NCBI RefSeq assembly: GCF_002865645.1
Contig: NW_020194512.1
Coordinates: forward strand, 2,025,183 to 2,089,182
Source: Hyaloscypha bicolor E
Taxonomy: Eukaryota > Ascomycota > Leotiomycetes > Helotiales > Hyaloscyphaceae
Length of the DNA: 64,000 bases
Direction of reading: 5' to 3'
This document shows, piece after piece, positions 23,332-35,500 of this stretch. The position numbers and the translations under genes are program-made. Each line of letters starts with the position of its first letter. Within the stretch, counting starts at the first letter, position 1. A model generated the notes under the pieces. That model saw only the letters and a program-made list of their open reading frames with translations. It was not told the origin of the DNA and did no database searches.

Positions 23332-24211
23332 TTCATCCATATTTGCAAATTTGACTGCGATTTTTATTGAGGGATAGTCCCAACAACATGTCCCGTCCTG
23401 TAATGTATATTTATAGTGTTGACTATCGCGAGATGCTTGAAGGGCAATAGTGCCCCATGAAGTTCGGAATTGCTTGAAGAATATGATTGATTTCGGCGCA
23501 GGCGGAAGATTGCCAATTCCAAGTCCTCAGCGGCATTTGAGGCCAGTGGGTAGGAGGTATTTTCAGCATCGCATGGGCGCGGGAAACCCTTTACTGCATT
23601 TGGCGTTGGTGGTAGAGATCTATCTATGATAACGAGGTCGACTTGTCTGCGAGAGTCTGATCGAAGAAAGAAGAATATGAGCTGATTTACACTTACCCAA
23701 ACAAATCGCCTAGATAGGTCGAAAAATCTCTCCTTTCTTGTATCTTCTGCCGGCAAGCTTCTCAGCGAGATCTAAGCCGAGGAGTTCAGCCAAGTGTCTG
23801 TCCGGAATTATTGACTAGACATGGCAACAGACAAACAGTGTTGACGTTGCGATAAAGTATTTGCTATGAACCACCCCCCCCCCCCTGGGTGAAATGGGTC
23901 GATTTCATGAGTCTAGACTGCTGTCGACCCCGTTAAATCGTATGATGATTCGTGCGAGGCTGCCCCCCTGGCAGCGCTTCAAGCCCCTCGGGAGGATCCT
24001 TGTCCCGGCGCAGGCACGCTAGCATGCAACTCTATTTTCGGTGACTCAAAATACGGCGAGGGGCTTAAATTTTGAAGACTTGAACTTGAAGTATACCCCA
24101 CCACGAACGACTTTCCGAGTTCGAGTTGAGAGTACAGATTGAGGAGCCTATTCTGAACCTGCACACCTTTTGGATTGGAGCGTTGGACGTTGGGAACGCA
24201 CTGCAGCAGCC
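23332..24211. other. Intergenic, SKN7 to GCD6
   Basis: This 880-bp stretch has no supportable gene. The minus-strand frame at 23364-23756 has no recognisable motif. A C12 homopolymer lies at 23874-23885. The last part is the GCD6 promoter. Confidence 0.5.
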
Positions 24212-26504
24212 ATGTCGCAAAAGAATCCGAAAAATGCTCCTGGTGGGGGGAAGGGAGCTCCAAAGGGAAAGAAAAGCGCTGCAGCGGGGAAGAAAGCTGA
24301 GGACGAGAGAGAGGAGACTCTGCAGGCTGTGGTATGAACTTCCTCTCTACGTAGGATGTGCCAGTCTAGGGAAATACTAAATCTCACGCAGGTACTTGCG
24401 GACTCGTTTGAGACACGATTCAACCCGTTTACCTTAGAGACACCAAGAGTGGGTTAAGCCATCTATCTTCCTGAATGAACGGGGCTGATCCTTGGCACAG
24501 TGTCTGCTTCCATTAGCCAATACCCCTCTCATCGAATACACGCTCGAGTTCCTAGCCATGTCAGGCGTCGCTGACATCTATGTCTACTGCGGAGCACACA
24601 CCGAAGAAGTTGAACGCTACATCCAAGCCTCTAAATGGCATCCGTCAGCTCCAGCTTCTCCTTTCAATTCCCTCGAAATCGTCAAGACAACAGCTCGTTC
24701 TGTCGGCGATGCGCTCCGTGACCTAGATGCGCGGGATCTGATTACTGGGGATTTCCTCCTTGTGCATGGAGACTTGGTTTCAAATCTGCCAATAGATGCT
24801 GCATTGGCAGCCCATCGAGCGAGAAGAATTGCAGACAAGAATGCCATCATGACCTTGATCTTGCGAGCTGGAGGTTTAGGGTCACATCGCACGAAATCAA
24901 AAGGGATCACACCAGTTTTCGTTGTTGACCCTACAAAGAATCGATGTCTGCATTACGAGGAAATGCACCCATTACAGGCAAACAAGTATGTCAACATCGA
25001 CCCAGAGTTGCTTTCAACACACACGGAAATGGAAATTCGGACGGACTTGATCGATTGTGGGATTGATATTTGCACACCTGATGTTTTGGCACTTTGGGCA
25101 GAGTCATTTGATTACGAAGTCCCAAGACGGCATTTCTTGCATGGCGTGCTGAAGGATTATGAGTTGAATGGAAAGACGATCCATACCGAAATTGTGGATG
25201 AACACTATGCGGCTCGTGTCTTCAATTTACAGTCTTATGAAGCGGTTAGCAAGGATGTGTTGGGCAGATGGACATATCCTCTCGTGCCCGATAGCAATTT
25301 GGTTGCCGGCCAAACTTATAAGTTTGAGCGGGGTGGATTGTGCAAGGAGAATGGAGTCATTCTGGCAAGAACGTGCAAAGCTGGCAAGAGAACTGTGCTT
25401 GGGAAGGATACAAGTATTGGGGATGGGAGCATGGTGTCAAACAGCATCATCGGACGGAGATGTCACATTGGTAAGAACGTGATGATCCAGAATGCTTATA
25501 TTTGGGACGATGTTGTGGTTGGAGATGGATCAACGATCGATAGAGCCATTGTTGCCAGCGAGGCAGTTATTGGGAAGAGATGCAAGATCCAACCAGGGTC
25601 TCTTCTTTCGTATGGCATTCAAATAGCGGACAACCAGGAAACCAAAGAAGGATCACGCATCACTCGAGCAAAACGAGGGGAGCCTCCAGTGGCCGTAGCA
25701 ACAGACACAACAATCGTAGGGGAGGGAGGGGAAGGGTACTCTTTCGACGACGAAGAAGATTCCGACGACGAAGGCATAGCCTTCCACAGCAACCTAATCT
25801 ACAGCACCTCGCATCTCAATCTCTCCAGTGAATCCATCTCAACACTCAACTCCAATTTCAGCTCCGCCACCCCAACACAATCGCGATCCCGCCTTTCTTC
25901 CTTTGCTGGATCCATCTCCGACGACGGAGATCCAAGTTCTTCAAACGAGATGTTCCACCACGACGCCGTGAACGGCCTTCTCGACGCCCTGAAAGAGGGT
26001 GACGACTTCGACTCAGCCAAACTAGAATTCATGGGCTTGAGACTCAGCAACAATGCATCAGACCACCAAGTCCGCCGCGCCATCGCAGTTGCTTTCACCA
26101 AGCGAATAGCACAGCTGGTAGAGGGCGAGAAAATGGAGGCCAGTAAAGCTGCCGCGAAAACTTTCGGAGCGCCTGGCGCGGAGAAGTTCTTGAGGGAGGT
26201 TGCGGTTGGTACTAAGAACTTGGAGGACGATCAGGTTGATTTCATTACTTGCTTGCAGAAGGACCTTGTGCATAGGGGTAGTGGGGCGATCATTCTGGCG
26301 GCTGTTCTTAAGGAGTTGTATCAGACGGATATTCTTGAAGAAGAGGCGATGTTCAGGTGGTGGGATGAGAATGAAGCGCTTGGGGAGGCGGAGAACAAGG
26401 AGATGAAGAGGGTGAGGGAGAAGACGGCGCCGCTTATTCAGTGGTTTAGAGATAATGAGTCTGAGGAGAGTGAGGAAGAGGAAGAGGAAGATGATAGCGA
26501 GTAG
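24212..26504 (+). CDS. GCD6: Translation initiation factor eIF2B subunit epsilon
   Basis: This is the catalytic subunit of the guanine-nucleotide exchange factor for eIF2, the step blocked by eIF2alpha kinases. Three exons give about 725 residues; introns follow LQAV (donor near 24332) and ETPR (donor near 24448). The long single-frame start at 24492 is an artefact beginning in intron 2. The N-terminal nucleotidyltransferase-like domain shows FNPFTLETPRCLLPLANTPL and LVHGDLVSNLP. The left-handed beta-helix has hexapeptide repeats (SIGDGSMVSNSIIGRRCHIG, VVVGDGSTIDRAIVASEAVI). After an acidic/Ser linker comes the C-terminal W2/HEAT domain that catalyses exchange, ending in the acidic aromatic-rich patch (IQWFRDNESEESEEEEEE). 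Confidence 0.96.
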
Positions 26505-26868
26505 AAGAGAGGTCATGAAAGAGAAATGGCATGTTGCGAAATCGCTCAAGCAATCACGGGCATCTGGCCTTCGAATCCAATAAATAGAGCATCTGCTATT
26601 TGGAAGTGAAGCGTGAGTGGGTGAATAGTACTTTGAAAATTTGGAAGGAATCTGCACCGACAATTCTGTATTTTATTCTAGTGATTCAGAACCAGTGAAA
26701 AAGGATGGTCGAACACAAACATCACACACCAAAGCCACGCCATGTGTTTCGAAAATGGCTCGAATGCGGCTTCTGCTCTTTAATGGTCATCATTCTCACT
26801 TCCACCTCCTATCTCACCGCTACCACCAATCATGAAAATCTCGTTTTAACAACTCCAAGTTATCGAAT

Positions 26869-28206
26869 TTACTGAGGTGCTGGTGCTGGCTTGATCTCAT
26901 CTGCAACATCTTCTGCAGTAGGGGCAGGCGCGGCGGCTGGCTTAGCTCCTGAGTCAGGAATTGTGCCTGGGTTGACATTCTCATTGTCAATGGTCGTCTC
27001 CCCTTCCGCCTGTCCTTCATCCTTTTTAGCCCACTTCGGGGTCCTAGTCCACTACAACAAATTAGCAAAATATGTCTTTGGGGCGAAGAGAGCCGGGAGA
27101 GAGCCGGGAGCATGTCTCATCCTCTCGGCCAGTGAGGTAAGAAGTCCGCAATAGATGACAAAGAAATAGGTTGTTTACTTGAGGATCTGTCCATGGCCCC
27201 TCATCACTGAAAGCACAACCACCAGGACAGTCGCAAGTGCCTCCGAAAATTGTTGGGAGATTCTCAGCTGGGACCTGTTCAAGGAGCTCCTTCTGATATC
27301 CGCTGCCTAGAATATGGATCTTCTGGACGGTGACGGGATCCAACCAGCCCTTGACGATACTCCAAACTCCTGAAAACCCCCATGGTGCATTGATTAGGTA
27401 GAGACGGCCAAGTCGTTCGGGGTAGTAGTTTTGCGAAATTGCGGAGGCTTGCTTGACGTATGAGTAGACGGAGCTGACTTTGCTGATTCCCACGCCCTTC
27501 AGGTCCATTATTGTGCAACATGTCTCGAGTAGTTGTCCAGCTTTACGTGAGCAAGCGGGGAGTCGTGGGTCGCCAACCTTCTCGTATTCAACAGCAAGGT
27601 TTGCGAGCATTCGTTCAGAGGTGGTGATCTTGTACATGGCCGCTAAGTCAATGTTACCCAATTGCTCAATATATACTGGTCGTCCATCCTGGAGTTCTGT
27701 CAGTAATTTGTTTGTGCAGGTCGTTGATCCTGTCTTACTTTATCGGTCTTGTGGTAGTACTGCGGGTAGTACTCGAAGACTTGGGGCTTCTCATGGTAGT
27801 CGAAGTTGCGGGTGAGGTTGTCGAGATCTGTTTCTTTGCGCCACTTCTCGCAATCAACGAACCTGATTATTCATTAGAATGTACAATGTAACGGGAGGCG
27901 GAGGGGCCTACATCTTCTCTGAAAGGGCCACATCGAACTTTCGTGCTCGCAAGAATCGTAGCTAGGACATCCGTCAGCCCGGTACAGCGAGAGGATATGG
28001 CTTTGCGCACGCACAAGAGTCAAAGTATCGAGACGCTCAGTATAACCATCTGCCTCCAGCTTCATTCGCAATTGGTAGACCTGGGCATCCTGTTCTGGTG
28101 TTGTGTGTCCAGGGTGACCGCTTTGTTTGTTCGGGGACGTTGTTGGGTAGTCGTAATGATCGTACTTGGGATCAAGCTTCATGGAGGGGTTTTCTGAAGC
28201 CATCAT
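26869..28206 (-). CDS. SEC14: Sec14 phosphatidylinositol/phosphatidylcholine transfer protein
   Basis: This protein exchanges PI and PC between membranes and keeps Golgi lipids permissive for secretion. The model has five exons: introns after LDTLTL, within KM/F (SEKMFVDCEKW), after KTDK (before [10 protein letters not shown]) and after WTDPQ (before WTRTPKW). The CRAL-TRIO N domain includes [17 protein letters not shown]. The lipid-binding domain includes [23 protein letters not shown] and [20 protein letters not shown], then [17 protein letters not shown]. Length is about 350 residues. The C-terminal tail is Ala/Pro-rich and disordered. The start is one of two adjacent ATGs (28206 or 28203); the longer frame reaching 28278 has no upstream ATG that improves the match. 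Confidence 0.95.
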
Positions 28207-28534
28207 GAAGATATGTGAATGAGATCGGGGTTTGATGTTGGTTTCTCGAGGGCCGCACAGGGAGTTCCACGTCAACAAAATGTCTCTTGGTCCCTGAACT
28301 TGAGGGGCGGTCTTTTCGTCATTGCCTTCACAGCTTTAATTAAGCGAGCACAGCTGCCAAATCACGGAGAGGCAGCGGCAAGGCAGGCAGGCAGGCACAA
28401 ACAATCTTCTAAGGGGGGCTGGTCACGCTTTTTCTCAAGAGTCTTCAGTGGTTGACATTTCTTAAGAAACTTGTACTACCACAAGTGAGGCGTCCTTTTG
28501 ATTCAGGTGCTTTATTTCGTCATTAACCAGTCAT

Positions 28535-29437
28535 CTATCCATTTGGGGTCCCATCCTTCGCCACATCTTCCAGTGCACCATGTTCATTCTTTTCTTTCCG
28601 TTTCATCGTGACATCCCAGTTGTAGACTCGTGCCGTGGCAACTTCCATGGTCTAGTCGCTCGTCAGTCCCGTCAAGAAATCTCGACCCGTCTCGCGGATA
28701 CTGTTCGGAAGAACATACCGTAATTTGCTCTCTTAAAAAGTCAAGATCCTCCTCACAATTTTCTAGACTTTGCTTCGCAGCGGCAAGTTTCGAGGAAAGC
28801 AGTTCCTCTGCTTCGTCAATAGGATATGACAGCATAACGTTGGCCTAATCCCCCGTCAGCAAAACCCTCCAACCCCCGATTCCATGAAACATTTACTCCT
28901 AGCCACAGGTATACTTCATCAGTCGGTGGGATATGTGCCTTGGCATAAAGGGTGTCGTTAAGCTCAAAGGTAGCTTCTATTGGATCCGAACCAGGCTGTA
29001 GCAAGCACTTAGCACATCATCTTTGGAACCCTTGGGAGCGAAACAGGTGCGGCCGTACTTTTCTCGACTTCAAAAACCGCACAGTGTCCAAGGTCTTTTG
29101 GATGTCCGGCATCTTGTCCTTCAGGCCTGCAGCTCGCCGTTGTTGGTTGGCTTCCATGAACTGATATTTCCTGACAACGCTTTCAGCGTCTTCCTCTTGT
29201 TCCAACAAGCAGAACATACGATATCATTTCTTGAAAGTTCTTCAAGGTCGCCTCGACGTCTGCGCGTGAAGTGACATAGTCCTCGACCTTGTCGACGAAA
29301 GGTGCATAGGGAATGCCTCTGGGATTCGTAGGAGCTACGTCTTTTCTGTTGACTTTGTTAGAGCTGACGCGATTTGATCAGAGGGATAAGAGCGAGGGCT
29401 GAAGTTTTGTTGCTTACTTTGGTTCTTTGTCCGCCAT
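28535..29437 (-). CDS. PAC10: Prefoldin subunit 3 (VBP1/Pac10)
   Basis: This is an alpha-type subunit of the hexameric prefoldin chaperone that hands unfolded actin and tubulin to CCT. Six exons were joined. Exon 1 encodes MADKEPK and continues into KDVAPTNPRGIPYAPFVDKV. Introns fall after EMIS, after LKSRK, after YLWLG (joining GANVMLSYPIDEAEELL) and after LREQIT. The two coiled-coil arms frame the beta-hairpin segment (ATFELNDTLYAKAHIPPTDEVYLWLG), the standard layout of alpha prefoldins. Length is about 200 residues. It is divergent from the ferric reductase, with 230 bp between the start codons. Confidence 0.95.
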
Positions 29438-29667
29438 TTTGAAGCTGTGAAAAGCTTCGCAGTGAAGCGGCTGTCGTGTGTTTGGTCCGATCAGTTTTCA
29501 GAAATGTGCATGGACAAGATCAAACCTCAGGTGCACGGACCATTTGTCAATATCCTAGCGCGATCTTCAACCTCCTTCATTTCCATCTTGTATTCCTCTG
29601 TATCACAAGCCTGTGTATCGAGGTCGTTCCGAGGTGCCATGTAACACTAGCCATTAGCATTAGGGCC

Positions 29668-31557
29668 ATGGAGTCACAGTGGCTCCAAGATGCGATTCGA
29701 TTGTCACTGAAAGCCACAGATGGAGAGAAAGGACCACCTGAACAACGAGATCCACGGTTTCGCAAATTGGTCGAGGGGATCCTTTTCTCTAGGAAATTCG
29801 TCCCGACATACAATCTTGTCGTTCTTGGCTTTGTTTGTCTCCTCTCAGCAATTCATTGGACCGAGAAAGCAATTCGATGGAGGAGAAGACGGGCCTCCAG
29901 GTTACAAGTGTTACGGGACGAAATTGCGTTCGGTGATGCTATCAAACCCACCTCCCGTATACCAGACGACGGGCAAGATCGCGACGGTATATACTCATCC
30001 AACAGTAGTACAATGGAAGGCACAGCCAGCCATCCCCGGAAAGATCTTGATGAGGAGATACCGCTTCTGCACACTGAGCAAGCCCTTCGCCCTCTCCACC
30101 GATGGTCCGTTCATGGCACCGCAAAAGGAATTTTGATTTATCAACCGAGGCCAATCCCAATTGTGAACAAGATCCTGCCTTCCAATGGAACCTCAATTGT
30201 CCTCTCGGCTTTTATGGCTCTGAATATCTTTTACATATTCTTCCACATCAATCTCAATATCTTCGAACTTTTTGTCCTGGCCGACAGATTTGGGATGATC
30301 TTCGTAGCCAACCTTCCACTACTGTATCTTTTAGCAGCAAAGAACCAACCCTTGAAGTTCCTGACGGGCCGGTCATATGAATCATTGAATATATTTCATC
30401 GTCGGCTGGGGGAGCTTCTGTGTTTAGCAGCATTGCTCCATTCTACGGGAATGATTGTTGTCGGGTACACAATTATTACGCCCAATGGCTCTGGACTTAC
30501 TCAGTTTTTGCTAATCAAAATGGTCTTACTTGGTGTTGGTGCATTTATTTCGTATGAATTGCTTTACTTGACTTCACTGGCTAGCTTCCGCCAGCGCTGG
30601 TACGAATTGTTTCTTGGATTACATGCAATCTTACAAGCTGCTGCTTTGGTTTTCATTTTCTTTCATCACCAAACGGCAAGACCCTATGTTGGCATCGCCC
30701 TGGGCATATTTCTGTTGGATCGACTGGTATATCGGGTCGGCATTAAGAGCACCACCATCGGGGCATACACCAAAATCCTAGAAGATGAGGACACTGTCAG
30801 GTTGTCCAGTATCGTTTTCATACAACCCGAGCCTCGTTGGGCAGGTTTATTCGGGGGTTCCATTATGTCTGGCTGGAAAGCTACGGATCACGTCTTCATA
30901 ACGGTGCCCTCTTTGTCAAGCAAACATATTACCCAGGCACATCCGTTCACAATTGCCTCAAAGGGGCCTCTAGGAGGAGAGGACGAAGCGCGTTTAGAGC
31001 TTCTGATCCGTGCCCAAGACGGATTCTCCCGCGATCTCCTCAACGCAGCCAGACTTCACAAGCATCTAAGCATTCGCCTTGATGGCCCTTACGGCAACTC
31101 TCACGCACGAACGATGCTCGAGGAGTCAGATCTAGCAATTGTAGTAGCCGGTGGTAGCGGAATCGCGGTTGGCTTCCCTTTGATTCATCACTTGCTCGAT
31201 ATCCCTCGTTCCACAGACATGGAAATTGCACCAACCTACTTTCTGCTGAGACAGAAAATCGTCTTGATCTGGGTGATCCATGAGGAGGCACATCTCTCGT
31301 GGGTAGGAAGGCCAGCGTTGGCGGATGCCGAGAACAGGGGCGCTGAAATCATAATCCCTCAGGCGACAGAGGAGATTGGGAGACCTGATTTACGAGAAAT
31401 GATTTGCAAGATTGTGGAGAAATTCGGCAATGGCAAAAAAACTCGGGTAGTTGCAAGCGGGCCGGATTCCATGGGTCGGGCGGTTAGGAATACTTGTTCA
31501 GGGCTAGTGCGAGATGGAAGGAATGTCGATGTGGCAGTTGAGAAATTCGGATGGTGA
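29668..31557 (+). CDS. Ferric reductase / NADPH oxidase-like transmembrane reductase
   Basis: This is a plasma-membrane or vacuolar haem b reductase moving electrons from NADPH through FAD and two haems to extracytoplasmic Fe(III) or Cu(II). A single exon gives 629 residues from the ATG at 29668; the frame is open further upstream but that region overlaps the neighbour's promoter. An N-terminal membrane segment is followed by the ferric-reductase core of about six segments, with candidate haem His residues in IFHRRLGELL, AALLHSTGM, GLHAILQAA and FFHHQ. The FAD motif HPFTIAS and the NADPH motifs GGSGIAVGFPLIHHLL and VVASGPDSMGRAVRN are present. I cannot tell which FRE paralogue this is. No complete iron-regulator GATA site was found in the promoter. 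Confidence 0.9.
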   Translation: MESQWLQDAIRLSLKATDGEKGPPEQRDPRFRKLVEGILFSRKFVPTYNLVVLGFVCLLSAIHWTEKAIRWRRRRASRLQVLRDEIAFGDAIKPTSRIPDDGQDRDGIYSSNSSTMEGTASHPRKDLDEEIPLLHTEQALRPLHRWSVHGTAKGILIYQPRPIPIVNKILPSNGTSIVLSAFMALNIFYIFFHINLNIFELFVLADRFGMIFVANLPLLYLLAAKNQPLKFLTGRSYESLNIFHRRLGELLCLAALLHSTGMIVVGYTIITPNGSGLTQFLLIKMVLLGVGAFISYELLYLTSLASFRQRWYELFLGLHAILQAAALVFIFFHHQTARPYVGIALGIFLLDRLVYRVGIKSTTIGAYTKILEDEDTVRLSSIVFIQPEPRWAGLFGGSIMSGWKATDHVFITVPSLSSKHITQAHPFTIASKGPLGGEDEARLELLIRAQDGFSRDLLNAARLHKHLSIRLDGPYGNSHARTMLEESDLAIVVAGGSGIAVGFPLIHHLLDIPRSTDMEIAPTYFLLRQKIVLIWVIHEEAHLSWVGRPALADAENRGAEIIIPQATEEIGRPDLREMICKIVEKFGNGKKTRVVASGPDSMGRAVRNTCSGLVRDGRNVDVAVEKFGW

Positions 31558-32527
31558 TGAGAGCGGGGGTGCATAGAAGTAAGTGAAAGCATTTTTAAGT
31601 AATATGCCGGGTATCTGGGACGATATAGAAGTATCTTGGTGCTGCAATGACTGGTACAAATGATTGGGACGATTTTATTGGTATTGCCGATATATATACA
31701 CAAAATAGAAATATAGATCTTCAGATAGTTTTATTATAGTCCTTATTAGGTCTTCGCTTGCGAGGTGGGCAAACACAGCTTGCTCGATAAGCAAAGGTAC
31801 ATATCCTCAGCCTTGTGCTCACTCGCAGCTCGGCTTATGAAAACTTGCAAAAAAAGAACTCTCCATCTAAGCCAAGAATCAAAGTGGCAAAAGCTCACAC
31901 GAAGCCGCAGGCAAGAGTCGCCGGTCACCTGGAGGTTGTGCTACGAAAATCCTTGGAGGATTTTCTCCGTTCGAAATTATCAAACTGGCTTCCTTTTTAC
32001 CATATAATCCTTCTCGCCAGAACTCAAGGTTTTTGCCATCGTACTAGCCACCGTTTCGGGTCACCGTACCGACTAATGGCGGTCTCTATTTGAAGCCCTG
32101 TTAAGATTCTGGATTGTTTGTGATTGCGTTAGTGACATCAAGTTAGAGTCGAATGGGAAATACTTACCCTTGAGGATCGTTTGTGTAAAAATACTTATTT
32201 TAGTATATAAGACTAGAGCAAAGAGATGGCAGAAAAAGGCGGAAAATACCGACGAGGAGAGCAGGGTCCTGCTCACCTCCAGCACAAAAGGGGAGAAGTT
32301 GAGCCTAAGCATCGTAATAGTCCTCATAATATTTACTTCAGCTTCATCCCAAGTCAGGGAATCCATCCAGTCATTTTACTAACAGAGCGAGGTAAAGGGT
32401 ACGCATATTGATGTTTACTGTTCTCCTCACATTGGGAGTGGCATCTACAACTTGGAACTTATGCTCATAAGGAGTTCTCTTGATTATGATTTACACTTTT
32501 CACATTATATATAAGAAGTTCTTCATC
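31558..32527. other. Intergenic, ferric reductase to GPI1 (convergent)
   Basis: About 970 bp, AT-richer than the flanks. Short frames on both strands carry no motif or consistent splicing. I see no RNA gene or terminal repeats. Confidence 0.5.
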
Positions 32528-35500
32528 TCAGTGGCCGTAATGCCTCCTCCCACTCCCATTCAGTCGTTTCCCATTTACTTTCAGGTTGTCATACAGCCCT
32601 GACTTCTTAGCAGGGGTTTGGGCAGTCAACGCATGCCACATATCCATGATCCCCGCGCGACGAGCAGGCAGCATGCTGTATTGAAGACTGTACAAGTTCT
32701 TACGGTGGATAGGCGGCACGAATTTGCCAGTTGCGAGACAGAGGAGCACACGGGGTGAGAGGTAGTGTTTGCGGATGCGGTGGCCGAGTTGGAAGTATTG
32801 ATGAAACATCGCACGGAAGGTGAGGGGTACAGACTGAAGAAGGTTAGAATGGCCAAATTAGAAAGTGGCAGGCTGGCTTACTTTGAGAAATATGTACGAA
32901 GTTGGCGGTGGAGTGGGAACATTAGGGAAAAGTCCAGAAAATTGTTGGGTATCTCGAAGTTCAAAGCAAATGCCACCTTATCTCCATTAGTCATGGAACT
33001 TAAAAGTGGTAGAACGATATACCTGGCAGTCTCTGTGAGTCTTTAATTCGTAACATGAGAGCAAAAAGCGGAAAATGGTTCAGACATGCAAGCAAAGTAT
33101 CTAGCGCCGCCTTCAGCGAGATGATCGCCATTCGTGAACATGCAAACGTAAGGTAAAATACAACTACTGTTGGTAGGAGGAAGAAGAGCAGGGTAAACAA
33201 GATGGTGCCTAGAAGGAGTTGATCGAGATCGTAGTCGCAGGAGTCAATTCGTTTCCTGAGAACGTTGTGCTTTTTGCCACGAAAGAGTTGAAAGAGGGAG
33301 AGAAGTATGGTATACTGCCAGTTGAAGATTCTGGCTGAAGCCAAGTAAAAGGAGTAGATATGAAGAGTCCTAGAACGAATTAGCACGATGTTTCTTCTAG
33401 GATGGGAGAACCGGAAGCGAGCTGAAACACCCTTCAGGCCAATGAAAATAGGGAGCTCAGTGCCATGGACAAAGGTACTCTTACAGGATTGACAGCATAT
33501 CCGAGAAGAGCGCAATTGGCATACTAGCACCGGCAAAACTTGAAAATCCGATGAACAAAATGATATGAGGTAGCACCGGTCGCAGAGCTTCTATACAATC
33601 TGCAAGAGTCAGCTGGGATGATCAAATTCCGGAGGAGCTACTCACTCGACCAATGATCAATGACCCAAAGAAAGAGGTCGCCGAGAAAAGCAGCCAGTTC
33701 ATTGTTGAGTTTCAGCCCGGCTGGCCAATCCATAAGCCAGTCAATTGTACGTTGCAGTGCTGCAATCGAATACAAGCTGAGTATCTCGCTGATCCGTTCA
33801 GCTAGAAATTCATGATGATCGATAATATAAGAACCCAGGGCAATGCCGATGATCTGGATAACGGGAGAGTCAGCATCTTTCTTATTTCAGAATGTCTAAG
33901 GAGTACGATAGTGCAAAATGAGTAAAACTAAACTTTGTTGGGGTGTGTTGGGAGTGCATGAGATGAAGGGGAGTATTCAGAAAACGAGAACAAAGAATTT
34001 AAGAAACTCCGTTGCCCTTACGATGTCATTGAGAACTAGCCAGAGACTCTGGTAGAATCTAATGTATTCTGGGTGGCTATCTGTAACACTCTGCCAATCG
34101 TCTTTACGCTTCCGCAACGTAACATACTAATCAACCTGTTAGAAAATGGCCCTCACAAATATCACAAAACGCAAAGCAAGATGCTAGGCTTCAGAAAGGT
34201 CCACCACTAAACAGATCTAGGATAATGATGTTGTGCTGCTAGAGCGGTCTAGCAGAGCAGGCCGTAAGGGCGTGAGAGCAGTCTCGAAAAGCACTTTTCC
34301 GTGGTGTGGTGCCAGAATAATCCGGCAGAACAGTCCGGCAGAGCAGTCCGTGGGGGTGCCAGAGCAGTCTAGCAGAACACGCAGAACACGCAGAACAGTG
34401 TGTTGCCTTCTTGACGCCTGGCAAATCCATAGCTCTGGTGTATTCTGAGAGCTTACCAAGACACAGTATGAGAAATTGACTCCAAGCTGTCAGAGATCTT
34501 AACCTTCTATGCCGGTTTCTCAATGTACGACCTGGAGAGTACAGCAGTCACACAAATCGACGCCCGCGATTCTATGCACACTAGCAATTGAATCCCGAAT
34601 AAGGGAGGATCTTGAACTTACATCCTCTAACTTGCGAAGGCAGACAGCCAAATACACCACAGTATTTGTTGGCAAGCTCTCCAGGGAAGCAAAGGCAGAT
34701 GTTGTTGTAGCTTCGAGAGTGTTGAGAAGAAGACGGAGAGGAGAACCCGAGACATCATGAGTCAAGCCCAGTCAGACCAGTCCAGAGATAGATCCATTTT
34801 GGGGGTACCGGCATCCAGACCAGTCCAGAGGTAGGCCAATTCTGAGGGGGGGAAAGAATACTACAACTTACTTGATGAGGCCTAACAACGAATTAGCAAC
34901 GTATTCGGGATAAAGGACAATGAAATTTTACCAGAAGCAGAACTGCTGAAGACGAATCTCCACCTGTTGAGCTGTTGCTGATATATCTTTCAATGCTGCG
35001 TAGTCTGGCTTCGCTCTCCACTCCAGAACAAGGAGCAGAGCCTCGGCAGCCACCCGGTGACAGAGCAAACCGATGACAAACCCCCGTCGTAGAATTGGGT
35101 AGATATAGACTGTTATGATCTGCCAAATCGCAACAAGAACAAAATCTCTCATCGTTGTCGCTGATTCCACAACCCTCTCTGACACGCTTAAACTCCGCCG
35201 TGAACGTCTCCCAACTAGTGATATGTTCTTCTGAAGAAGTTTATGCAGCTCCCACGAGCAATTGATCTGGTTGACGATTCTCCGCAGGGCAAGCTCCTTC
35301 TGCGAGGGACGGTGATTTGTGACGGTATGGAACTTCAACTTCTCGACCAACTTTTTTGTTCTTTGCCTGTCCTTCATCTCTTCTCGTTCCTCTTCGGCAT
35401 CTACACTTCCTGGCTCATGGATTGCCATTTCAGATTTGTCGCCCAAGGCCAGTGATATTGAACTCAGAGAGATGTATTGCATCCTGGTTGGGAGGGGGCG

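Noticed and set aside
34233..34523. Cys/Arg-rich ORFs over the 34.2-34.5 kb repeats
   Set aside because: Both strands are open because of short repeats, and the region is inside the GPI1 intron.
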